Source of the DNA: Immersiella caudata
Lineage: Eukaryota; Ascomycota; Sordariomycetes; Sordariales; Lasiosphaeriaceae
Reading direction: 5' to 3'
Length of the DNA: 64,000 nt
Assembly: GCA_030512335.1 (NCBI GenBank)
Contig: JAULSU010000006.1
Span: 3,782,001-3,846,000 of the forward strand
Part shown: one piece after another, positions 41,970 through 52,296 of the stretch
Layout of the letters: each line of letters starts with the position of its first letter
Position numbering within the stretch: position 1 is the stretch's first letter
Position numbers and translations under genes: made by a program
The notes under the pieces: model-generated
Databases searched by the model: none
What the model saw: only the letters and a program-made list of their open reading frames with translations
Told to the model about the DNA's origin: nothing

Positions 41970-43931
41970 ATGCTTCGCTTGTTGTCCTCTTTCCGAGGAA
42001 TCATGTTCGCCCTGCTGCAAAAACCAGCGCGCGCGCGCCAGGTGGTGCCCGCACTGTTTGTGTTGGTGGCCGTTTTTGGATCTTTGTTCTTTATATTCGG
42101 CGGCAGCGACTCGAGCTACTTTGTCTCGCCCTGGCGGCCAGACGGCGGCGTTCCAAAGAAGCCAGGCTCCGGCCGACCTGGCGGGTCAACGGTCGGTGCA
42201 AAGCCCGCCGACAACCACCCCCCATCCTCGCGCCCACCATTACCGCACCACCCGATCGACGACCTGATCCGCGATGCGCGTCTACAGTTTAACGAGCTGC
42301 TGGGCAAGCGGTCATTGACGCTCGAGCAGGCGGCATGGCGCTATCGCGAGCGCCGCGGTCGCCATCCACCGCCCGGCTTCGACAAGTGGTTCGAGGCGGC
42401 CACCGAAAAGAACGCCATCATCGTCGAGGAATTCTTCGACCGCATACACCACGACATCAATCCCTTCTGGGGCCTAGAGCCTCACGATATCCGCGCCCGC
42501 GCTACGAAGCAATCCCACACAATCTCGGTTCGCAATGGCAAGGTCATACCCGTCACCGACGACAAGGAGCTGCACTTCCGCCTACGCCAGTGGATGAACC
42601 TCGTCGAGAAGATGATGCCCCACCTCCCCGACCTCGACATGTTTGTCAACCACATGGACGAATCGCGCGTCATGGTGCCGTGGGACGAGCTCAGCAAACT
42701 CGTCGCGGCCGAGCAGCGGAAACGTACCACGACCGCACCGAACGAGACAGTGACGACATATGGTGGCGTAGCCGACATCGAGGACGCAGACCGGTACGAC
42801 CCTAACTGGCTACATCACGACACGCACAAGTTTTGGGACTTTGTGCGCGACGCCTGCCCGCCTGACAGCCCCGGCCGCAAAATCTCGTCGCTCCCGACCT
42901 TCAACGATACGATCGAGTTCCCCCTCTCCCCGAGACGAGAATACACACGCGATGGCTACATCTACAACTTTACGGCGGCGATGGATCCCTGTCTGCAGCC
43001 GCACATGCGCGGCATGCACGGCACCTTCATCGAGGCCATCAGCATGTCGACGACCAAGCAGCTGATGCCCGTCTTTGGCGAGTGCAAGCTCCCGCAGAAC
43101 AACGAGATGCTGATCCCGAGCGCCATGTACCTTGGCGATGAAGAGCGCACCGACTACAGCGGCGGAAACTTCCGCGGACCGCCGTGGAAGGAGAAAAAGG
43201 ACGGCTTCCTCTGGCGCGGCGCCGCCTCGGGCGCTCGCAACAAGGAAGGCCACTGGTGGCACAACCACCGCCACCGCTTCGCCCAGATGCTCAACGGGAC
43301 GACCGTCGCCCAAGTCGAAGAGGGCGACGTCGACGCTGCCCCTACCTTCCGCCTCCCCCCTCCCGAGTCCGACGTCTACAACGTCCCCGCCCGCCGCGAA
43401 GGCCGCCTCGGCAAGTGGGTTTCGTCCTGGTCTGATGTCGCGTTCAACACATTCATCTGCGACCCCGCCGAGTTCGGTCCTGACGGTAAGAAGGTCAAGA
43501 CCTGCAAGCACAACGACAACTTCTACACGCTCGCGAGCGGAATGCCGTTCGAGAAGTTCTACGACTTCAAATATCTCCCCGACGTGGACGGCAACTCCTT
43601 CTCCGGCCGATACCGCGCCTTCCTCCTCTCGACATCGGTAACGCTGAAGAGCACCATTTACCCCGAGTGGCACGACGCGAGGCTCATGCCGTGGGTGCAC
43701 TTTGTGCCGTTTGACAACTCGTACATGGACGTCTACGGAATCATGGATTATTTCCTTGGGGGTCGCGACTGGGAGGCGGAGAGGATCGCCAAGGAGTCGG
43801 CCGCGTGGGCAGAGAAGGTCCTTAGGAAGGACGATATGCTGCTGTACACGTGGCGGCTGCTGTTGGAGTATGCAAGAGTAATGGACGACAAGAGAGACAA
43901 GCTGGGCTTTGTGGAGGATCTGTTGAGGTGA
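41970..43931 (+). CDS. CAP10-type glycosyltransferase (DUF821 family)
   Basis: One exon of 653 residues. Near the N-terminus is a single membrane anchor (VVPALFVLVAVFGSLFFIFG, about residues 25-44), giving the type II topology of Golgi glycosyltransferases. A Pro-rich stem follows. The C-terminal half carries the CAP10 domain: FLWRGAASGARNKEGHWWHN, VSSWSDVAFNTFICDP, KYLPDVDGNSFSGRYRAFLL, STIYPEWHDARLMPWVHFVP and a final GIMDYFLGG. The family is related to cryptococcal Cap10 and to animal POGLUT enzymes and transfers xylose or glucose to proteins or polysaccharides. Substrate here is unknown. A second ATG at 42003 (MFALLQ) is possible as a start and would keep the anchor. No lesion. Confidence 0.9.
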   Translation: MLRLLSSFRGIMFALLQKPARARQVVPALFVLVAVFGSLFFIFGGSDSSYFVSPWRPDGGVPKKPGSGRPGGSTVGAKPADNHPPSSRPPLPHHPIDDLIRDARLQFNELLGKRSLTLEQAAWRYRERRGRHPPPGFDKWFEAATEKNAIIVEEFFDRIHHDINPFWGLEPHDIRARATKQSHTISVRNGKVIPVTDDKELHFRLRQWMNLVEKMMPHLPDLDMFVNHMDESRVMVPWDELSKLVAAEQRKRTTTAPNETVTTYGGVADIEDADRYDPNWLHHDTHKFWDFVRDACPPDSPGRKISSLPTFNDTIEFPLSPRREYTRDGYIYNFTAAMDPCLQPHMRGMHGTFIEAISMSTTKQLMPVFGECKLPQNNEMLIPSAMYLGDEERTDYSGGNFRGPPWKEKKDGFLWRGAASGARNKEGHWWHNHRHRFAQMLNGTTVAQVEEGDVDAAPTFRLPPPESDVYNVPARREGRLGKWVSSWSDVAFNTFICDPAEFGPDGKKVKTCKHNDNFYTLASGMPFEKFYDFKYLPDVDGNSFSGRYRAFLLSTSVTLKSTIYPEWHDARLMPWVHFVPFDNSYMDVYGIMDYFLGGRDWEAERIAKESAAWAEKVLRKDDMLLYTWRLLLEYARVMDDKRDKLGFVEDLLR

Positions 43932-44151
43932 GCTGATGGCATGTTGATCGAGATAGCGCATCTAGGGCAACCACGGCCACCCACGAACATGTTATGATAT
44001 GTGTTATGGTAATACTGGTAATATTAGAGCTGGGGAGCATAGCGTTAGAGTCTGAATTGAGTTCGTTCCAGTTATCTGTGCACACCTCAACACTCAATCC
44101 CTTTCAGCGACCCAACACGACAGCTACATTTCCCCCTTTCTACAAAGGTAC

Positions 44152-45795
44152 TCACTTAGGCGGACTCAACACAAACACCTCGCCCTCGGCCGAATTATCA
44201 CTCCCCACAAACAACCCCCTCCCCGCCGGATCCCACGCCGCCGCCGTCAACCGAATACAATTACTATTCGTCAACCCATTCGCCGTGCAACTTCCCGGGT
44301 TCGCCACGCTCCAGATATCGTTGTATCCCTTCATACTATCCGCTGGCGCCACGGGGTCATAGCTCCCATCCGCCTTTTTCGTAAACGGGATTTGTACTAC
44401 TTTAAACCCCGTCGCGGGCTGCCGGTTCCAGGAGCCGTGGAAGGTTACGTACATGTTGGAGGCAGTAGAGTCGAAGGTGTTGGCAATGGGGGCCGAGTGG
44501 GCTTGGAAGGTTAGGCGCGGGGGAAGGGCGAGGGTGTTGCAGGAGGCGTCGGTAAAGGATGCTGGGGGAGAAGTTAGAATAGGGGGAAGGGGGAAGGGGG
44601 AAGGGGGAAGGGGGAAGGAGGAAGGAGGAAGGGGAAGGGGGAAGGGGGAAGGGGGAAGGGGGAAGGAGGAAGGAGAGATGGATGGATGGGACGTACCGTT
44701 GGGCGCGGGGACGAAGTGCGAGCCAGTTTTGAGGGCGGAGTTGGGGAAGTTGGAGGGGTCCCAGACGGTGAAGCAAGTTGGGTAGCCGTAGAAGGCGTCG
44801 CGGGTTTTGAGGGGGTCGCCGACTAGTTGTTGTTAGAGGAGTGGAAAGGGGAAGGGGAAGGGGAAGGAAAAGGGGCTTACGGTTGTTGAGCTTCTCGGCG
44901 GGGTTGTCCTTGTGGATATCCCGGCGTTGGCCGTTTTCGGTGCGGGAAAAGTCCTGGGGTTGTTAGAGGGCGTCACCGAAGAGAAAAGGAGAAGGCGAAG
45001 GGGAACTTACATCACCGCTGTTCTCAACACCCCATACCACACCGTTCGGGTCCTCGGCAAAGCCAATCTCGTTGCGCAGACCATACCCAAACACCTCGCC
45101 CTGCGTGTTGTAGCTATAACCGCCCGTTGGCGCCTTGCTGACGTCAAAGATCTTGATGATGGCGCGGCCAGCCGTCTTCGAGGCAGTGGGCATGTCAAAG
45201 TTGGAGTTGCTGCCGACTTGCACGAGGATGAAGCGCGGGTCCTTTTTGACGACCATGAGGGTGCGCGAGGAGTGGATGCCTCTCGCCATGTCTTTCACGA
45301 TAGTCTTTTGGTTGCTCGTCGTGCGAGTGAGGGCATTGTAGTCCCAGCTGTAGACGGTGGTCTCGGAGGACGCGTACAGCGTCTTGCCGTCAGGCGACAG
45401 AGCCAGGCCGTGGTTGAGACCGCCCCCTGAGATGAGCATGGTGGTGCTGTTGACGCACCCGTCGGCGCCAAAGGTGTGGACGGATGCACCCTTGGTGTTT
45501 TGGAGGACGAGCATGTTGCCCTCGGTGTCCCAGATGACGGTGCGCACTTGCTTCAGGCCGCCAGCGATCTTGGTCACCGACCATCCCGCCGCTGGTGCCA
45601 GCTGGAATCGCGCGCTGGCCACGCCCGTGCAGCTCTTGGGCAGCGGCAAAGGCTTGACTTCGGCATTCACTGCACGCCGGTATGTCGTCAACGCCAAGTC
45701 TTTTCGAAGGGTTCTGGAAGGAATTCCAGATTCAGGGGTAACCTACCAGCGCCTACCAGGGCAGCCGCAGCCAAGACAATCTCCAACAGACGCAT
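44152..45795 (-). CDS. AA12-type PQQ-dependent sugar dehydrogenase, secreted
   Basis: Five exons, minus strand: 45795-45747, 45669-45011, 44953-44881, 44822-44697 and 44561-44152, giving 438 residues. Introns are 77, 57, 58 and 135 bp. The signal peptide (MRLLEIVLAAAALVGA) is split by intron 1. The mature protein is a beta-propeller as in soluble glucose/sorbosone dehydrogenases and the fungal AA12 class: GWSVTKIAGGLKQVRTVIWD, LNHGLALSPDGKTLYASS, GYGLRNEIGFAEDPNGVVWG, NMYVTFHGSWNRQPATGFKV and AAWDPAGRGLFVGSDNSAEG. AA12 enzymes oxidise sugars such as fucose or glucosone with PQQ and pass electrons to cytochrome or LPMO. There is no extra haem or CBM1 domain. The stop overlaps a GTGAGT donor-like sequence, so an alternative last exon is possible. 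A TATATA lies about 100 bp upstream. Confidence 0.85.
44562..44696 (-). repeat. Polypurine/polypyrimidine repeat inside an intron
   Basis: The plus strand shows (GGGAAG)n and (GGAGGAA)n runs from about 44575 to 44680, inside the 135-bp fourth intron of the AA12 gene. The tract makes this intron twice as long as the other introns of the gene. Confidence 0.8.
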
Positions 45796-45895
45796 TGTAT
45801 CGGTGACTGGGTAGCTTTTTCTCAGTGCCGTGACCTCAGACAGAAGCACAACTGCCAGGACGATGTCCCCTCAAGTTGGACAAGCTCAGTTCACG

Positions 45896-45902
45896 TATAT
45901 AA
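45896..45902 (-). promoter_or_regulatory. TATA-like element of the AA12 gene
   Basis: TATATA read on the minus strand, about 100 bp before the ATG at 45795. Spacing suits a fungal core promoter. Confidence 0.4.
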
Positions 45903-47289
45903 GTGGACAAGACGCCCAGGCGGGCCCGAGACACCCATCTCCTCCTCCTCTCGTCCACTCCCACGTTTATTTCTAGAGACCATGCCATTTCCGCAGCGGT
46001 ACTTCCCATACCGCTTGTTTTGGGATTCCATACGATGGGAGCATCCGTAGGGGTGGGGACGGCGGGTGTAATATCTCTTGGCCATAGCCTGTTCGGCTGT
46101 TATCCCCCAGTCTCGCTATAATGGCCACCGGCAGTCGCCGAGCTGTCAAACGCTGCCGAAAGCCTGTCAAAAGTAGCCACCGACGGGAAGTGTGGATGCG
46201 GGGGTTCCGAGGGAGAGGAGAAGGGGATATTGATCGGTGTGTTAGTGGCGATGGGGTGATTGTGGACGCGTGTAAGTCAGGGGTTTCATTCCGACTCGGA
46301 CGGGAGAAGAGTTTTTTGGACGGGACATTGGCTTCGATTGCAGAACCGAGGTCTCCCATTGGGATGTTGCAAGCGCACTCCGGGGAGTAGGGTCTTGGAT
46401 CGTCGGCCAAGCGGAGCGTTCGTCGTGGCCAAGATGAAACAAGCACTCCAAGCGTTCTCAGCGTACCCCAAATTCATTTCCTGCGTAGCCTGGCTGGTTT
46501 TTGAGCCCGGAATTAACCAGGCTGAGATGTCGGATAATATGCACCACTGTCGTTGCCGAACATCCGACGCAACGTCTCGTTGTCGATCCCAAGTAGCATA
46601 CGCTTCTATGCTCAGCTTCTGCAGTTTCGCTTTCGGGTAGTGGTGAAGTTAGATGCTCAGCAAAACCTTCTCCCGACCTGTGGATGTGCGTTATATGCAC
46701 TTCGACGTGGAGAGGGAGCGAACAATAGGTTTGTTAATTCCTAAACCCTTGAACCAGCAGCTTGGAGACGTCGATATTCTTAGCACAAGGGTAGCCGCAC
46801 CCAAGACGCCGGCTTGACACCTCTTGGCGGGCTATGGGGTTCTCCGCCAATTTGCAGTGTTGGCTGTTCGGCGCTTGGCAATGTGCTTGCCTCGACCCCA
46901 ATTCAAGGGAGTCTAGGTTGAAGCCCGACATGGAGCCTGCAAACAGACCCCTGACATCTCAAACCCCTCTTCTGTATGCATGTCAGCACGATAAGTCTCA
47001 ACACCAATCCGCTCAGGGAATCATCTCCTCTTTCTGGCAGTGTTTATCACTGCGCCGCTGGTCACGCTTGTAGAATTGGCTTCCTGATTTGACAGATCGC
47101 ACATCATTGGGCTTGCCTACATGCATCATGTTCCCCCGCACGTACAGAATCCGAGTTGAGACCGAGCTGCATGCTTGCCTTGGGGTATAAAGCTCTCCAT
47201 AGCCAAGCTCCCCTCGTGGGAAAACACTTCCGGCTGCTCTGCTTCTCCTGTTTCCAAGTTCCATTAGTTCATAGAGAGAATCATCCAAA
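45903..47289. other. Long intergenic region
   Basis: About 1.4 kb between the divergent AA12 and ABM genes. Short open frames here show no domain or codon pattern that I trust. Confidence 0.4.
47186..47191 (+). promoter_or_regulatory. TATA box of the ABM gene
   Basis: TATAAA 99 bp upstream of the ATG at 47290. Confidence 0.5.
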
Positions 47290-47744
47290 ATGACACTCAG
47301 CTTCCTCGCTTTTCTCTACCCCAAGCCCGATAGGGTGGCTCGTGTAAGTTTCCCCCTATCCAAACTAAGGAACTGCTCTGATAGCTTTCAAGGTCGAAGA
47401 GATAGCGCAAGAAATTGTCGATTACGTCAAGGAGAACGAGCCCGGAGTTGTTCAGTACCAGTGGTTCCGAGTCAAGGACGCCGAGACGCCCACCATTGTT
47501 GTGTGGGAGACGTATGTCTTGACGACCCTTTCTCAACCAGGTCTTTCTTCTGGTAACGTTCTTGGGGATGTTGCTGATTGTCCGTGAACATGGTAGATAC
47601 GCCGACCAAGCGGCTGTTGAGCTGCACACGGGCAGCGCCAAGACTGCGTGGCTGATGGAGACAGAGAAAAGGGAAGAGAATTTTGCAAAGCCCTTCAACT
47701 TTTTGACTCTGGAGAACTTCATCGGGTGGCCGAGTAAACAGTGA
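47290..47744 (+). CDS. ABM-domain (antibiotic biosynthesis monooxygenase-like) protein
   Basis: Three exons, 47290-47343, 47393-47511 and 47597-47744, giving 106 residues. The 49-bp intron starts GTAAGT and ends TTTCAAG; the 85-bp intron starts GTATGT, has a GCTGAT branch and ends GGTAG. The spliced protein is a ferredoxin-like ABM fold: FLAFLYPKPDRVARVEEIAQ, then EPGVVQYQWFRV, then IVVWETYADQAAVELHTGSA and a C-terminal FNFLTLENFIGW. Such small dimeric proteins include quinone-forming monooxygenases, stress-related proteins and catalytically silent members, so the reaction cannot be assigned. The gene is isolated and not in an evident biosynthetic cluster. Confidence 0.8.
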
Positions 47745-48386
47745 ACGAGAGACAGAAATCCAAAGCCGATATCGAAGTCGGGGCCGCAGAAATGAGCAAA
47801 TTCTGCTGCCTCAGACTAGAGACTTGCTTGGGCCATTCCGGTCTTGTGTTGAAATGCCAGTGACAGGAAAGGGTCGAATGCTTTGTGGTATGAGCGATAG
47901 GGGACAGAAAATGTGGAAGGGTTGACAGAAAGCTCGCAACGCCACATTGATGGGCGCCGTCTCCAGAATTTTGCTCGCTCGTAACCCCTCGTTCCCGCGC
48001 CCTCGAGCTCTTCCCCGGCGCGCTACGGAGTGTATGGAGAACCGTTGGAAACTGGATTACATTTTGGGCGAGCCGTCGGGAATTGAATGCAAAAATAGAA
48101 AGCCAAAGCCGTGTGTTACTCAGGTGACTTGCCATGGTGAGGTTGCTCGGAGGGCAGTGGGGGGCAAAGAACAAGCGACAACCGCCAAGGCTTTACGCCA
48201 CCTGTCCGCCAGCTGAACCCCGTGAACCCCGGATTGCTCAACCCTGATTTGGAGACTCACCGCCTGCGGGGCACCATTTCGCCCCACCAGCATTTCCATC
48301 AACGTCGACCTGGTCAGTGGAAGTGGCAGCGAGCTCCCCGCTAAACACCACATCGTCGGCGTCGCAGCCGCAACAACACCCCAGCC
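47745..48386. other. Upstream region of SRP54
   Basis: About 640 bp with no gene. The last part before 48387 is rich in CAACA and CGTCG motifs, as expected for a constitutive fungal promoter and leader. Confidence 0.4.
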
Positions 48387-50030
48387 ATGGTTCTTCAAGA
48401 TCTCGGCCGCCGCATCAATGCCGCGGTCAACGATCTGACGCGCGCCCCCAATCTCGATGAAAAGGTGCCGACCGCCGCCGCAGCGCAGTTCGATTGAACT
48501 CCCCCGCTGACTCTTCCTTCTTCTCAGACCTTCGACTCCATGCTCAAGGAGATTTGCGCCGCCCTCCTCGAAGCCGATGTGAACGTGAAACTCGTCGGCC
48601 AGCTCCGAAAATCCATCAAATCGACCGTTAACTTCAAAGAACTGCCCCCCGCCGTGAACAAAAAACGACTGATCCAAAAAGCCGTCTACGATGAACTCGT
48701 CCGCCTCGTCGATCCCCATGCTGACCCCTTCAAGCCCAAGAAGGGCAAGTCCAACGTCATCATGTTCGTCGGTCTACAAGGTGCCGGAAAGACCACCACC
48801 TGCACCAAGCTCGCCCGACACTACCAGTCGCGGGGCTTCCGCGCGTGTCTTGTGTGCGCCGATACCTTCCGAGCCGGCGCCTTCGATCAGCTGAAGCAGA
48901 ACGCCGCCAAGGCGAAGATCCCATACTACGGCAGTCTGACAGAGACGGACCCCGCCGTTGTCGCAAGAGAAGGCGTGGACAAGTTCAAGAAGGAGCGGTT
49001 CGACATCATCATCGTGGACACCTCGGGTCGACACAGACAAGAGAGCGCGCTCTTCCAAGAGATGATTGACATCCAGAATGCGGTCAAACCCGACGAGACC
49101 ATCATGGTGCTGGACGCTTCGATTGGTCAGCAGGCCGAGGCGCAGGCCCGAGCGTTCAAGGAGTCGGCCGACTTTGGAGCCATCATCATCACCAAGACCG
49201 ACGGCCACGCCGCGGGCGGTGGTGCGATTTCTGCTGTCGCGGCGACGAACACACCGATTGTGTTTATTGGTACGGGCGAGCACATGCTGGATCTGGAGCG
49301 GTTCGTTCCACGCAACTTTGTGTCCAAGCTGCTCGGCATGGGTGACATGGCCGGGTTGGTGGAACACGTGCAGAGCTTGAAGCTGGACCAAAAGGACACC
49401 ATAAAACACATCACTGAGGGTATCTTCACGATTCGCGATCTTCGCGATCAGCTCAGCAACATCATGAAGATGGGGCCGCTCAGCAAGATGGCGGGCATGA
49501 TCCCTGGCATGAGCAACATGATGCAGAGCATGGACGACGAGGAAGGATCGCTCAAGCTGAAGAGGATGATCTACATTTGCGACAGCATGACAGAGAAGGA
49601 GCTGGACAGCGACGGCAAGATGTTTATCGAGCAGCCGACGCGGATGACGCGTGTAGCTAGGGGTTCAGGGACGACTGTCAGGGAGGTCGAGGATCTCCTG
49701 ACGCAGCAGCGGATGATGGCCGGTATGGCGAAGAAGATGGGCGGGAACATGAAGAACATGCAACGTGCGCAGAGCGCGATGGGAGGCGGCAACAAGGCAC
49801 AGCAGCTGGCGGCGATGCAGAAGCGATTGCAGAGCATGGGTGGAGCTGGCGGGGCAGGCGGCATGCCAGACATGGGCAGCTTGATGAAGATGTTTGGCGG
49901 TGGCGGTGGCCCAGGGGGCATGGGTGGAATGGGTGGAATGGATATGAACGCCATGATGAAGCAAATGGGCGGCATGATGGGTGGCATGGGTGGCATGGGC
50001 GGTCAGGCAGGACGGGGAGGGAGAAGGTGA
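48387..50030 (+). CDS. SRP54: Signal recognition particle 54 kDa GTPase
   Basis: Exons 48387-48464 and 48528-50030 joined across a 63-bp intron (GTGCCG, CTGAC branch, TCTCAG), giving 526 residues, the usual fungal length. The N domain starts MVLQDLGRRINAAV and continues after the intron with TFDSMLKEICAALLEADVNV. The G domain has the P-loop VGLQGAGKTTTCTKLA (about 107-122), ADTFRAGAFDQLKQNA, DTSGRHRQE (about 190-198) and TKTDGHAAGGGA. The M domain is rich in Met and ends with Gly/Met repeats (GGMGGMDMNAMMKQMGG). SRP54 binds signal sequences and the SRP RNA and docks ribosomes to the ER. The donor GTGCCG is unusual but gives the only sensible join. Confidence 0.97.
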
Positions 50031-50350
50031 TGTCTCAATATCTCACTTTTGGCACGGTTTTGCATCTGGCGTAGGCGATGCGCCGTTGGCGTTTGGGTTA
50101 GCAGGACACGAATGAACAAGCCGAGAAACGTTCTAGAAGCACTGGTAATGACTCCGCATTTATAATTCTCCCAAGTTGTGAGGCCGTTGAGGGGGCAAAT
50201 TCATGGACAGGGGTCAATACCGCCATCCCACTTCCGTCGCACCCCTCGCGTGCCCACCCGTCATCCCCTGATTTCCTTCGCGTCACTCCGGTCCGCAAAC
50301 ATCTCCACATTTGCTCCTTTCCACACCACCACTGCCCACATCCCATCAAC
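50031..50350. other. Intergenic spacer
   Basis: 320 bp between SRP54 and the small HTH-like gene. No feature recognised. Confidence 0.35.
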
Positions 50351-50776
50351 ATGAGCACCGCACCCAGCGCAACACCCAGCGCGGAAACACCAAGTCGCGC
50401 AGAAAACCCAAAACCAAAACGCCACAAAGCCCGCGCTCTCACCCGCGAGGAAGTCATCGAGGTTCGCGCCCTCAAGAAATACGCAAGATGGACGCACGAT
50501 CAAATTGTAGCGGCGACGGGGTTCACCATCAATCAGGTGCAGGTGGCGTGTAAGGGGACGCCGAGGTATTCGAAGAAGGTGGATCGGTGGACTGTGGGGG
50601 CGGGTGCAACTGCTGGTACGACATCTGCGGGGCAAGGAGGCCAAGGGGGGAGTGGAAGTCTGGGGGTAGATGAAGAGGGTCCAGCTCATGGGAGTGAGAG
50701 TGCGAATGGTGGCGGAAGTGTCAATGGGAGTGTAACTGGAAGTTCGAATGGGAGTGCAGCACGAGAAGGGGCGTGA
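50351..50776 (+). CDS. Small basic protein with helix-turn-helix-like segment
   Basis: 141 residues from the ATG at 50351. After a Ser/Pro/Lys-rich start, residues 27-70 (ALTREEVIEVRALKKYARWT, then HDQIVAATGFTINQVQVAC) look like a homeodomain-like HTH such as those at the N-terminus of Tc1-type transposases and some small fungal DNA-binding proteins. The rest is Gly/Ser-rich and low in complexity, with NGS/SNGS repeats. No transposase catalytic part follows. It could be a domesticated transposase fragment or a plain small regulator. Confidence is moderate that it is a gene and low for function. Confidence 0.5.
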   Translation: MSTAPSATPSAETPSRAENPKPKRHKARALTREEVIEVRALKKYARWTHDQIVAATGFTINQVQVACKGTPRYSKKVDRWTVGAGATAGTTSAGQGGQGGSGSLGVDEEGPAHGSESANGGGSVNGSVTGSSNGSAAREGA

Positions 50777-50964
50777 TGGAGACGGAGACGACAGGACGAG
50801 GAAAAGCATAACATGTCCTTCATTGGCAAAAGCGCCCTTCCTCCATGAAGAGTCAGCCACTTGCACTACTCCCCGCGATACCCCACAGCCAATGCCAATA
50901 ATCCATCCCATCATTAACAATGGGCCAAAAAAGTGGAAGTCTCCATCCATCCCAACTTTGATCA

Positions 50965-51372
50965 TCAATCCCAATGCCCATCCTCCTCCTCATCCTCCGT
51001 CTCCTCGTCATCCTCCTCCTCCTCGGTACTCCACCCAAACTCCCTCCTCTGGCTCTTAAACGGCCAATAATCACCCGGCTCAAGCAGCGCCGCCCGCGGC
51101 CAGAGATGCTGAAATTGCGCCACAAACGACAGGAAATAGCGGAAGACGAGGTTCATGGCAATGACCCCGAAGACCCAGAAGATGAGGGTGGTCGTGGGGG
51201 CTATGATGGAGGAGCTTCCGTGCGTGGGGAGGTACGTGTTGTAGTCTGGTTCGGTACGGGGGTGCGTGGCGAAGTAGGCGTCGGCGTCGAAGTGGTATTT
51301 TGGGATTTGGGGTTGGTTGTGGAGGGGTGTCAGTGGTTGGCGGACGCGGATGCGGGGGTGATAGTCGCCCAT
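50965..51372 (-). CDS. Small single-pass membrane protein, acidic C-terminus
   Basis: 135 residues from the ATG at 51372. The N-terminal half is polar (MGDYHPRIRVRQPLTPLHNQ). One clear membrane segment follows (IIAPTTTLIFWVFGVIAMNL, about residues 56-75), then an aromatic segment (FRYFLSFVAQFQHLWP) and a very acidic tail (EEEEDDEETEDEEEDGHWD). The layout is like small subunits or assembly factors of mitochondrial or ER complexes, but I do not recognise a family. It converges with the plus-strand HTH-like gene. Confidence 0.55.
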   Translation of the reverse strand: MGDYHPRIRVRQPLTPLHNQPQIPKYHFDADAYFATHPRTEPDYNTYLPTHGSSSIIAPTTTLIFWVFGVIAMNLVFRYFLSFVAQFQHLWPRAALLEPGDYWPFKSQRREFGWSTEEEEDDEETEDEEEDGHWD

Positions 51373-52296
51373 GGTGGTGATGAGATTATTTGTGATGTTT
51401 TGGCTAGTCGTTGACTTGGATGCAGTGGGATTTCACGATGTTAACGCTTATATTGGTGAAGGAAAGAGCGACACGGGTCTGACGTTGCGGCGGGTGTGGA
51501 GCGTTATGCAGCGGTAATTATAAGCCCGTGATCAAGACAAGGTTCGTAGAGGCTGACGCCACTGAACACTTCAACTTTCCCGCTGAACAGAATCTGGGGT
51601 AAAATCGATTGTTGCATGTGTCAGATTGGACCTATGTTTGGATGCATTGCATCGTGACTGAGGTGGAACAGAAACCTTGATGACAGCCGGGCAAGGACAA
51701 AACAAGATTACGATGTGTCCCACTTGCAACAAGAAGGGATTCCGACAGAGGCAAATGGAATCCAAAGCGTGAAGTAGGTATAAGAAAAAAAATAATGGCA
51801 CTTAGGTCACAGCTGACTTATGCGCCTGTTCATTCTGAAAGTCATCTACACCATGATGGAAGTTTGACTCAAGTACCTCAGCCTTTCTCAAGGAATGAAC
51901 CCACTATCACAAACGGGATTTGTCATTGCACTGAACACATCTTCGATCAGGGCTGAAACTAAGATTGGCAAAGAATGAAAACCCATGGAAGCAATAGGGT
52001 CATTCAACTTGATGCAAGACATAGCAGTAGCCAACCATTCTGCAAGCCTTTGAGGCCTTCCTGAGCCAGGCGTTGTGACACAACTCTTGGGTCATCCACT
52101 GGTCTTCTTTGTGATCCGTGGCCACAATAGCATTGTGGACAATATTCAACAACACAAACGCCAGAGGTGTCTGCGCTAGCATCCAAGTCCATCTTGATCC
52201 AGGATTCAATGCCCTACATCACTAAGAGACATCTCCCTGAACCTCCAAGCTCTCCAGCCAACCCTCAAGCATCTTCTCATTCAACTTAGACACCGT
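51373..52296. other. Intergenic, no gene seen
   Basis: About 920 bp. AT-richer than the neighbours around 51560-52000. Two short minus-strand open frames (52000-52209 and 51571-51801) have no support. Confidence 0.4.

Noticed and set aside
42810..43961. 383-codon open frame antisense to the CAP10-type gene
   Set aside because: High GC third positions of the real gene suppress stops on the other strand; composition (His/Arg/Val) matches no family.
49600..50030. Met/Gly-rich repeats at the end of SRP54 as a separate low-complexity gene
   Set aside because: They are the normal M-domain tail of fungal SRP54.
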